A stretch of 5,347 bases of DNA from Bordetella parapertussis (lineage in GTDB: Bacteria > Pseudomonadota > Gammaproteobacteria > Burkholderiales > Burkholderiaceae_B): assembly GCA_945872285.1 (NCBI GenBank), contig CAMBZR010000129.1:1-5347 (forward strand), read 5' to 3'. The notes beneath the pieces were generated by a model. It ran no database searches. It worked only from the letters and a program-made list of their open reading frames with translations, and had not been told where the DNA came from. Shown here in pieces: positions 1 to 5,347 of the stretch (the first letter of the stretch is position 1; every line of letters starts with the position of its first letter). A program made the position numbers and the translations under genes.

Positions 1-285
1 AGTATTGTTGATGTGATCGTGATGATCGTGTTTGGCTTTATTGGTTACCTGTTTAAAAAGCTTAAGTATGAAGCGGCACCGCTGATTATGGCAATGGTCT
101 TGAGCCCACTGATGGAAAATAACTTTCGGCAGTCGATGCTGCTGTCACAAGGCGATTTCATGATTTTTTTCTCCAGACCACTGTCAGCGATCTTGATGTT
201 TGTTGCTGTGTTGCTATTGATTTTGCCAAATCTTTCCTGGGTGCGTAATCGTCGAGCCAAACGGCTTGATGCCTCGCTTGAATAG
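1..285 (+). CDS. tctA: TctA-family tripartite tricarboxylate transporter permease, C-terminal fragment (5' end outside window)
   Basis: This is the large inner-membrane subunit of a tripartite tricarboxylate transporter, which moves a carboxylated solute into the cytoplasm after delivery by a periplasmic TctC receptor. Only the last 94 codons are present; the frame is open from base 1 and ends in TAG at 283-285. The fragment shows a hydrophobic helix (residues about 5-17), then the family's C-terminal block: Y-x-A-A-P-L with VLSPLMENNFRQS (residues 23-45), LLSQGD (47-52) and FFSRPLSA (56-63). A strongly hydrophobic last helix (about 61-78) and a basic tail, VRNRRAKR, follow. This matches the usual TctA ending (APL..GLVLGP..E...R.AL..S.GD...F..RP). 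The smaller partner TctB is not in the window and would be expected upstream. The next gene starts about 48 bases downstream on the same strand, suggesting an operon. The symbol is family-level; the substrate is unknown. Confidence 0.92.
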   Translation, partial: SIVDVIVMIVFGFIGYLFKKLKYEAAPLIMAMVLSPLMENNFRQSMLLSQGDFMIFFSRPLSAILMFVAVLLLILPNLSWVRNRRAKRLDASLE

Positions 286-323
286 CATTTTTTGAACGCG
301 GCTCCGCAAACATAATTTATGAC

Positions 324-328
324 AAGGA
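324..328 (+). promoter_or_regulatory. Ribosome binding site of receptor 1
   Basis: AAGGA lies five bases before the ATG at 334. It also lies inside the first codons of the longer frame starting at ATG 319, which has no comparable Shine-Dalgarno upstream. The site therefore favours 334 as the start. Confidence 0.7.
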
Positions 329-333
329 CTAAT

Positions 334-1326
334 ATGAAAAAATTGCAAAAAATATTAAAACATATTTTTCTAATAGTGTTATTGCAAGCGTCTAGCCTAT
401 TGATGCCTGCTTTAAGCCAGGCTCAGTCGACTTGGCCAAATCAGTCAGTCAAGATCGTGGTGCCATGGGCGACCGGTGGTACGGTCGATATGGGTGCACG
501 AGTGATTGGTCAAAAAATCGCAGAGCAAACAGGGCAGCCTGTTGTTGTCGAAAATAAGCCTGGGGCATCAAGCACGATTGGCTTTTCTCAGGTGCTCAAA
601 TCAAATCCCGATGGATACACTTTGATAGCGTTTGAATCGAGTTACGCGATTTTGCCATCACTATTTAAAAAATTGAATTGGGATCATTCAGAAGACTTAG
701 CAGTAGTCGGGGCAGTCTTTCAAACGCCGATGGTCTTGGTAGTGCCTGAAAAAAGTCCTTTTAAGACGGTACAAGAGTTAGTTGAGTTCGGAAGATTGAA
801 TCCTGGTAAGTTGAATTTTGGCTCGGGTGGTGTGGGTAGTAGCCCTCATCTTTCGGGTGAACTTCTGCAAAAAGAGGCCGGTATTAAATTGACGCATATT
901 CCGTATAAGGGTGGGGGTGAAGCATTGTCTGCCGTGCTGGCGGGCAACGTTGACCTATTGATTACTGCGACCCCAACTGCGATCGGGCATGTGCAAGGTG
1001 GACGGGTGCGTGCGCTTGCGGTGACGGGTACACAAAGATCTGCAGCATTTCCTGCGGTACCAACGCTTAAAGAGGCAGGATTAACGAACTATGTCGTGAT
1101 GAACTGGTACGGTTTAGGTGCGCCTAAAAATACACCGCCTGAGACCTTGATGCAAATTTATCAAATCACACAGCGTGCGCTCTCTGATGCAGGCATACAA
1201 AGGCGTTTCGCCCAGCAAGGGGTTGAGCCGCTTAATATGAATCCGTCAGAATTTTCGACCTTTATCAAAGCTGAAACGATTCGATGGACTGCGATCAGTC
1301 AGGCGGCCGGTTTAACGCCCGAGTAA
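334..1326 (+). CDS. Bug/TctC-family periplasmic solute-binding receptor 1
   Basis: A 330-residue periplasmic receptor of the tripartite tricarboxylate transporter family, expected to bind a carboxylated solute and present it to a TctA/TctB permease. ATG 334 is preferred over ATG 319 because AAGGA sits five bases upstream and the protein then opens with MKK and a typical export signal (residues 1 to about 30, ending ALSQA). Family landmarks follow in order: VKIVVPW at 39-45 with the first binding loop GGTVDMGAR to 56 (Asp52), VVENKPGASSTIG at 71-83, NPDGYTL at 91-97, a second binding loop GSGGVGSSPHLSGELL at 163-178, HIPYKGGG at 188-195, RVRALAVTGTQRS at 224-236 and PAVPTLKEAGL at 240-250. Length is normal for the family. 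One oddity is that the usual P-x-P-G-G of the first loop reads W-A-T-G-G. It is the first of three receptors behind the permease and is probably co-transcribed with it. Ligand not deducible. Confidence 0.95.
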   Translation: MKKLQKILKHIFLIVLLQASSLLMPALSQAQSTWPNQSVKIVVPWATGGTVDMGARVIGQKIAEQTGQPVVVENKPGASSTIGFSQVLKSNPDGYTLIAFESSYAILPSLFKKLNWDHSEDLAVVGAVFQTPMVLVVPEKSPFKTVQELVEFGRLNPGKLNFGSGGVGSSPHLSGELLQKEAGIKLTHIPYKGGGEALSAVLAGNVDLLITATPTAIGHVQGGRVRALAVTGTQRSAAFPAVPTLKEAGLTNYVVMNWYGLGAPKNTPPETLMQIYQITQRALSDAGIQRRFAQQGVEPLNMNPSEFSTFIKAETIRWTAISQAAGLTPE

Positions 1327-1343
1327 AAATTTTATATAAACAC

Positions 1344-1348
1344 TGAGG
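1344..1348 (+). promoter_or_regulatory. Ribosome binding site of receptor 2
   Basis: TGAGG ends nine bases before the TTG at 1358. It supports that unusual start codon, since no in-frame ATG precedes the mature part of the protein. Confidence 0.6.
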
Positions 1349-1357
1349 CTAATTAAA

Positions 1358-2347
1358 TTGATTAATTTAAATCGATGCATTCTCATCGTTGTTCATACGA
1401 TTGTGCTGCTAGGTTATTCGGTGATTGGGTTGGCTCAAATCGAAACCTATCCAACACGCCCAGTCAAAATCATTGTGCCCTTTGGGCCAGGCGGTTCGGC
1501 AGATATGCTGGCGCGTGTACTCGGCGAAGGCTTGTCTAAAGAATTCGGTCAGTCTTTTCAAATCGAAAACAAAGCGGGTGCCACTGGCGTCATTGGCACG
1601 ACTGAGGTGGCGCGCGCTAAACCGGATGGTCACACGCTGCTGTTGGGATTTGATGGCACCTTGACCATCACGCCGTTTATCCAAAAAAATGTCACCTTCA
1701 GTGCAACGAGAGACTTTGCACCGATCTCTAAGCTCACCGATGTTGCCTTTGTTATTGTTGTCAATCCTTCCATTCCAGCCAAGAATATGAAAGAGCTTGT
1801 TGCATACTCAAAAGCTAATCCGGGCAAACTATCTTATGCTTCGCCTGGTGTAGGCAGTACGGCGCACATGCTTGGAGAACAGTTACGGCTAGAGGGCGGT
1901 CTGGATTGGGTTCATATTCCGTATGGCGGCTCAGGTAGTGGCAAGTTCATTGTTGACGTGATCGGGGGCAGTACTCCGGCTGCGGTGATTTCGATTGCGG
2001 TGGCGGCGCCATCGGTGCGCGAGGGCAAAGTGATCGGGGTAGGAGTCCCTTCAAGTCAACCAAATGCCGCTTTACCTCAAGTGCCAACTTTTGCACAAGC
2101 GGGTCTAGAAAAATTTAACGTAGCCTCATGGTTTGCCTTGTTAGCGCCAGCAGGTACGCCAGAGTCGGTGATTAACAAACTCAACACAGAAGTGGCCAAG
2201 GTTCTTGCCACCGACGCGTTCAAAGCCCGTATGGCGATTGCGGGTATGGATGTTACGCCGTCGACACCTGCTGGACTCGCAGCGCTGATTGCCTCAGATT
2301 TAAAAAAATGGGAAAAAGTAGCAGAACGTATACCGAAGACGGAGTAG
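1358..2347 (+). CDS. Bug/TctC-family periplasmic solute-binding receptor 2 (TTG start)
   Basis: A 329-residue receptor of the same family. The start is taken as TTG 1358: TGAGG lies nine bases upstream, and no in-frame ATG occurs until residue 50, inside the first binding loop. Residues 1-26 form a hydrophobic export signal with few charges (Arg6, His13), probably cut after GLA. Landmarks are VKIIVPFGPGGSADMLAR at 36-53 (Asp49), IENKAGATGVIG at 69-80, KPDGHTL at 88-94, SPGVGSTAHMLGEQL at 162-176, HIPYGGSGSG at 186-195 and QVPTFAQAGL at 241-250. Two positions differ from the usual family pattern. The Lys of the IPYKG motif is Gly, and the commonly seen RALAVT stretch reads IGVGVP (226-231). 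These may mean a different ligand. It sits 31 bases after receptor 1 and 45 before receptor 3. It is clearly diverged from both, so this is not a recent duplication. Ligand unknown. Confidence 0.94.
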   Translation: MINLNRCILIVVHTIVLLGYSVIGLAQIETYPTRPVKIIVPFGPGGSADMLARVLGEGLSKEFGQSFQIENKAGATGVIGTTEVARAKPDGHTLLLGFDGTLTITPFIQKNVTFSATRDFAPISKLTDVAFVIVVNPSIPAKNMKELVAYSKANPGKLSYASPGVGSTAHMLGEQLRLEGGLDWVHIPYGGSGSGKFIVDVIGGSTPAAVISIAVAAPSVREGKVIGVGVPSSQPNAALPQVPTFAQAGLEKFNVASWFALLAPAGTPESVINKLNTEVAKVLATDAFKARMAIAGMDVTPSTPAGLAALIASDLKKWEKVAERIPKTE

Positions 2348-2379
2348 TTTGATTCAGGTTGGCGATTCGTGGCACAAAC

Positions 2380-2385
2380 AAGGAA
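2380..2385 (+). promoter_or_regulatory. Ribosome binding site of receptor 3
   Basis: AAGGAA lies seven bases before ATG 2393. It falls inside the frame opened by the alternative GTG at 2369, which lacks a clear site of its own, so it decides in favour of 2393. Confidence 0.75.
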
Positions 2386-2392
2386 TAACAAC

Positions 2393-3361
2393 ATGCGATT
2401 TTTAAATGGAATTGCCCTCAGTGTTTTAGGTCTAATCGGCACTGCGACTTTGGCTCAGGTGCAACCCTATCCAAACCGACCAATCACGGTTGTCGTCCCA
2501 TACCCACCAGGCGGTGCAACCGACCCGATCGCTCGGATTTTCACTGTCAAATTGGCCGAGGCTTGGAAGGTGCCGATTATTATCGACAATCGGGCAGGTG
2601 GAGGCACCACGATCGGAATGAGCTATGGTGCCCGTGCGGCACCTGATGGTTACACCATCACAGTCGGGACCACCAGCGTTGGCACCAATCCTGCGCTCTA
2701 TAACAAATTGCCGTATGACACCATGAAAGACTTTACTTTCATTAGTCAGATGGGCATCTTGCAGCTTGTGCTCTCGGTGCACCCCTCGCTGCCGGTGAAG
2801 ACGCTTGATGAGTTGATCGCCTATGCCAAGAAAAATCCTGGCAAGCTTAATTACTCATCGTTTGGTAACGGCACGATGGGACATTTGTCGGGTGAATACT
2901 TTAAAGTGTCTGCAGGCATTGACGTCACGCATGTGCCTTACAAAGGTAGTGCAGCTTCAACAATGGCGTTGGTCAGTGGTGAGGTCTCGTATGCGATCGA
3001 TACGCTTTTCATTCAATCGCAGCACATTAAGGCGGGGTCAATCAAGCCACTCGTGAGCTTTGGGCCCAAGCGTCTAGAGTCGATGCCCAACATGCCTGCG
3101 ATGGTTGAAAAGTATCCAGGCTTTACGGCGTTTTCATGGTTGGGCTTCATGGGGCCAGCCGGTCTGCCGCCAGAAATTGTGTTGAAGTGGTCGACTGAGG
3201 TTTCTAAAATTGCGAACACCCCAGAAGTCAAAGAAAGACTAGCGCAGCTTGGCATTGATGCCGTGGGCGCCACCTCTCAACAGTTTGCAGATTTTGCACA
3301 AGCAGAAATCAACAAATGGACTAAGGTGGTGGGCGAGGCAAAGATCCCTAAAGAAAATTAA
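2393..3361 (+). CDS. Bug/TctC-family periplasmic solute-binding receptor 3
   Basis: A 322-residue periplasmic receptor, closest of the four to the textbook family pattern. ATG 2393 is chosen over GTG 2369 because of AAGGAA seven bases upstream and because the protein then starts MRFLNG with a standard export signal cut near ATLA (residue 21). Landmarks are VVVPYPPGGATDPIAR at 33-48 (Asp44 in the first binding loop), IIIDNRAGGGTTIG at 62-75, APDGYT at 83-88, NPGKLNYSSFGNGTMGHLSGEYF at 148-170 (second loop), THVPYKGSAAS at 179-189, and SWLGFMGPAGLPPEIV at 248-263, where the family usually has W.G..aPaGtP. It is the last gene of the plus-strand set, 45 bases after receptor 2. Its stop lies 40 bases from the end of the oppositely oriented MmgE/PrpD gene. 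The ligand cannot be read from sequence. Confidence 0.95.
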   Translation: MRFLNGIALSVLGLIGTATLAQVQPYPNRPITVVVPYPPGGATDPIARIFTVKLAEAWKVPIIIDNRAGGGTTIGMSYGARAAPDGYTITVGTTSVGTNPALYNKLPYDTMKDFTFISQMGILQLVLSVHPSLPVKTLDELIAYAKKNPGKLNYSSFGNGTMGHLSGEYFKVSAGIDVTHVPYKGSAASTMALVSGEVSYAIDTLFIQSQHIKAGSIKPLVSFGPKRLESMPNMPAMVEKYPGFTAFSWLGFMGPAGLPPEIVLKWSTEVSKIANTPEVKERLAQLGIDAVGATSQQFADFAQAEINKWTKVVGEAKIPKEN

Positions 3362-3368
3362 TGAATGC

Positions 3369-3394
3369 AAAAATCTCGAAAGTACTCTGTACCT
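3369..3394 (-). terminator. Possible weak terminator of the minus-strand operon
   Basis: Read on the minus strand just after the MmgE/PrpD stop, AGGTAC-AGA-GTACTT can form a six-pair stem including one G-U pair (plus 3380-3394). Five T's follow (3369-3373) after a gap of several bases. The stem is short, only moderately GC-rich and separated from the T-run, so it is a poor intrinsic terminator at best. Confidence 0.2.
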
Positions 3395-3401
3395 ACCTCG
3401 T

Positions 3402-4769
3402 TCAAGAAATCCTTTCAAAACGATTGTTGATAAAGTCCAAGTTTTTTTGTTTTTTTAGATCTTGCAGCTCTTGTAAAAAACCTGTTGCAGACGCGAGCGC
3501 AAGCGCATCTTGCGTACACGCCATGAACTTCTGGGTAAGTGCCTCGTCAGAGACCGGCACATTTGGGTGGCCCATAGCAAAAAAGATGGTTTCTTGCATT
3601 TCACTGCCATCTCGCTTCTTGACAACGACATAAGCTTGCTCAGGCCGGGGATTAATGACATCTTTTCCGGGTAAAGTTGGATCAAGTTGCATGTTGACTA
3701 GAGGCCACAGCGAGCGCGTCTGTGAGTCGTTTAATCGTGCCGAATAAAAATCTTTGACTCTAATTTGATCCTCTAACAACGCAAGTGCGACACAGTGATT
3801 CATGCTAAATCGAGCCTGCATTTCATCGACTGGTTGTGAGTACATGAGGTTGCCCATCACAATTCCAGAAACATGCGTCGTAATGGACTGGATTGTGTCT
3901 ACGCGCAGTCCTTTCTTTTTTAAAGCCCAAATAGCATCAATCGTTCGATGAGTGCTCGCACAGCAAGGATGGACTTTTAGGCAGATACCAATTTTTGTAA
4001 TCGCTGGCTCGCCAGCCAACATGCTGCGAGCTGCATCAAATCCGGCAGCACTATCGCCGCCAAAAAGAGATCGAAATGACCAAGTGCCTTCGAAAACTTC
4101 TGCGGCTGCCGTTACACCTTGTTCCGCAAGACTTGCCGCGATGATTCCGGCTTGTGCCGCCATGCCTGCATGAATCGGTTTGACGTTAGTACCAAACTGA
4201 AGCTTTGAGCCACTCGATGAGCTGGTTGCAATGGATACCGCTGCTGCAGCACGTTTTGCGTCGAGTTGAAGTAGTCTCGCGCAAGCGGCTGCGACGGCAA
4301 TTGAGCCAAAGGTTAAGGTGGTATGCCACCCGCGTCCGTAGTGCGCATCGTTCATTGCGGCGCCTAACGCAGCTTGAATTTCAAAGCCAACGATATAGGC
4401 GTCAATGATTTGTTCGCCAGAACACTTGCGCTCTAGCGCTAAAGCCAAGAGTGCTGGTACCAGAGCAGCGCTTGGGTGTGTGAGCGCGGGCTCAGAAACG
4501 TCGTCATAATCCAGCGCGTGCGCCGCCGCTCCGTTGACCAAAGCAGCCCACGGTGCAGGCAATCTCTGGCCAGTTACACAAGGCATACCAACGCCCGCCT
4601 GTGACCACTGCTCAAATGTGCGCGAGGCGCGCTGCACTGCGGCGTCTTGTCGACCGGCAACCATACAGGCGATTGTGTCTACAAAAGCGCGCGAAGCCTG
4701 GTGTATCGCTTCAGTCGACCAGTCGCGTGGTCGATTCGAGATAAATTCACCAAATTCTTTGGTCATCAT
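3402..4769 (-). CDS. MmgE/PrpD family protein (2-methylcitrate dehydratase-like fold)
   Basis: A 455-residue cytoplasmic enzyme of the MmgE/PrpD family, whose members include 2-methylcitrate dehydratase, cis-aconitate decarboxylase and iminodisuccinate epimerase. All act on di- or tricarboxylates. The helical N-terminal domain (about 8-250) carries HALDYDD at 84-90, HPS at 98-100, GWHTT at 147-151 and KPIHAG at 197-202. The smaller C-terminal domain starts around KVHPCCASTH at 265-274, followed by FSMNHCVALALL at 321-332. Asp90, His98, His149, Lys197 and His274 fit the conserved active-site positions known from cis-aconitate decarboxylase-type members, so the enzyme looks intact. At 324 there is His where I recall an aromatic residue in many members. 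The start is ATG 4769, with ATG 4766 directly after it; the upstream TGAG at 4779-4782 is a weak site. The gene follows a Bug/TctC receptor by 56 bases on the same strand, suggesting co-transcription. The family is diverse, so the exact reaction is not assigned. The C-terminal coding end contains two A7 tracts. Confidence 0.94.
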   Translation of the reverse strand: MMTKEFGEFISNRPRDWSTEAIHQASRAFVDTIACMVAGRQDAAVQRASRTFEQWSQAGVGMPCVTGQRLPAPWAALVNGAAAHALDYDDVSEPALTHPSAALVPALLALALERKCSGEQIIDAYIVGFEIQAALGAAMNDAHYGRGWHTTLTFGSIAVAAACARLLQLDAKRAAAAVSIATSSSSGSKLQFGTNVKPIHAGMAAQAGIIAASLAEQGVTAAAEVFEGTWSFRSLFGGDSAAGFDAARSMLAGEPAITKIGICLKVHPCCASTHRTIDAIWALKKKGLRVDTIQSITTHVSGIVMGNLMYSQPVDEMQARFSMNHCVALALLEDQIRVKDFYSARLNDSQTRSLWPLVNMQLDPTLPGKDVINPRPEQAYVVVKKRDGSEMQETIFFAMGHPNVPVSDEALTQKFMACTQDALALASATGFLQELQDLKKQKNLDFINNRFERIS

Positions 4770-4825
4770 GGCACTTTTCTCAGATGCGTAAATATAGTTG
4801 TAAAAAAACGATTTGAATGTAGACG

Positions 4826-5347
4826 CTACTGTGGTTTGATACCCGCATCTCGAATAAGAATTTTTGATTTTTCAAGATCTTCATTAAAAAAAGCAGTCAA
4901 CGATTGTTCAGCCAACGCCAGACGCTCAAATCCGTTTAGAGTGAGTGGTTTTAAAAATGACTCAGAAGAGGTCACCTCGAGAATATTTTTCGCAAGTATC
5001 CCGATGATTTCTGGCGCGGTACCTTTTGGGGCTACGACAGCCACCCAGGAACGCATAGTCGGAAACGTGGGCATAAATTCTGTAATGGCAGGTACGTTAG
5101 GTAGCTGTGCAGAGCGTGTCTCGATGGTAACGGCAAGTGCCCGAACCTGATTGCCTCGAATAGCAGACATTGAGCTGTTCAAATCGTTACATAGCATTAA
5201 TGTTTGCCCGCCAATGAGTTCAGTGATCGCTTGTGGACTACTTTTATATGGAATTTGTGTGAGGTCAATACCTGATGATTTTTTTATAGTTTCTGAACAA
5301 ATCGTTGCTAAGCCGAAGGCGGTGCCATACGACTGAGGGGTTTTGGT
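4826..5347 (-). CDS. Bug/TctC-family periplasmic solute-binding receptor 4, C-terminal part (5' end outside window)
   Basis: The frame is open from the window's right edge at 5347 to TAG at 4826-4828, giving 173 residues. The first Met, at 5197, is not the start: family sequence continues upstream of it without a stop. From the edge one reads SYGTAFGLATICSETIKK (residues 6-23, the second binding-loop region, usually G.G...HL.GE). Then come IDLTQIPYKSSPQAI (27-41), ELIGGQ (43-48), QVRALAVTIETRSAQLPNVP (67-86) and SWVAVVAPKGTAPEII (100-115), all in family order with normal spacing. The export signal and first binding loop lie outside the window. It is the upstream neighbour of the MmgE/PrpD gene on the same strand, 56 bases away, so receptor and enzyme probably share a transcript and perhaps a substrate. 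The promoter is not visible. The ligand is unknown. Confidence 0.92.
   Translation of the reverse strand, partial: TKTPQSYGTAFGLATICSETIKKSSGIDLTQIPYKSSPQAITELIGGQTLMLCNDLNSSMSAIRGNQVRALAVTIETRSAQLPNVPAITEFMPTFPTMRSWVAVVAPKGTAPEIIGILAKNILEVTSSESFLKPLTLNGFERLALAEQSLTAFFNEDLEKSKILIRDAGIKPQ

Noticed and set aside
298..307. Inverted repeat GCGG-CT-CCGC between the permease and receptor 1.
   Set aside because: The stem is four pairs with a two-base loop, too tight and short to be a terminator, and no T-run follows.
292..320. A possible promoter before receptor 1 (TTGAAC with an AT-rich stretch near 311-320).
   Set aside because: At a 17-base spacing the -10 match is only about three of six, and better matches have spacing that is too short. 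The 48-base gap fits an intra-operon junction.
3498..3514. Inverted repeat CGCAAG-N5-CTTGCG.
   Set aside because: It lies within the MmgE/PrpD coding region and encodes ordinary protein sequence. No adjacent T-run follows on either strand.
3361..3633. A 90-codon plus-strand frame whose ATG overlaps the stop of receptor 3 (TAATG), with a Cys-rich stretch, suggestive of a translationally coupled small gene.
   Set aside because: Most of it is antisense to the 3' end of the well-supported MmgE/PrpD gene. It has no proper Shine-Dalgarno and resembles no family; the Cys-rich part mirrors the minus-strand codons.
4801..4829. GTAG-ACG-CTAC hairpin overlapping the receptor 4 stop, with a T7 run on the minus strand, as a terminator between receptor 4 and the enzyme.
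   Set aside because: It has only four pairs and about ten bases separate it from the T-run; not a credible intrinsic terminator.
4647..5150. A 167-codon plus-strand open frame.
   Set aside because: It is antisense across the start of the MmgE/PrpD gene and the C-terminal half of receptor 4, both clearly recognisable on the minus strand. It is a shadow frame.
4826..5197. Reading receptor 4 as a complete 123-residue protein starting at Met 5197.
   Set aside because: The same frame stays open to the window edge and encodes further recognisable family motifs (SYGTAFG, IPYK), so the gene is cut by the window rather than short.

Overview
The window reads as a piece of a betaproteobacterial chromosome, most likely Burkholderiales. 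The reason is a dense set of Bug/TctC-type periplasmic solute receptors next to a TctA permease and an MmgE/PrpD enzyme, a family expansion and gene company well known from Bordetella, Achromobacter, Cupriavidus and relatives. G+C looks moderate by eye (near half, with AT-rich gene starts), which is low for that order. A precise genus cannot be read from the sequence.

Layout. On the plus strand, bases 1-285 hold the last 94 codons of a TctA-family membrane permease, cut by the window edge. Three complete, mutually divergent TctC/Bug receptors follow in the same direction (334-1326, 1358-2347, 2393-3361). The gaps are about 48, 31 and 45 bases, and each receptor has its own Shine-Dalgarno sequence and N-terminal export signal. 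This looks like one operon. On the minus strand, a fourth TctC/Bug receptor (4826-5347, N-terminus beyond the window) is followed after 56 bases by a complete MmgE/PrpD family enzyme (3402-4769). The two groups converge on a 40-base intergenic gap. No stretch above 300 bases lacks a gene.

How the genes may work together. In tripartite tricarboxylate transporters, a periplasmic TctC receptor captures a carboxylated solute and delivers it to the TctA/TctB membrane pair, which imports it using the ion gradient. Here one permease is followed by three receptors, so several related substrates could share one membrane component, or the extra receptors could serve other permeases or signalling. MmgE/PrpD enzymes act on di- and tricarboxylates (2-methylcitrate dehydratase, cis-aconitate decarboxylase, iminodisuccinate epimerase). 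The minus-strand receptor-enzyme pair therefore suggests capture and processing of a polycarboxylate, but the substrate cannot be named from sequence.

I see no RNA gene, mobile element, CRISPR array or convincing promoter. No new class of system is evident. The most notable points are the triple receptor array behind one permease, the receptor-MmgE/PrpD pair facing it, departures from usual binding-loop motifs in receptors 1 and 2, an obligatory TTG start, and a tandem slippery A-tract at the end of the MmgE/PrpD gene.
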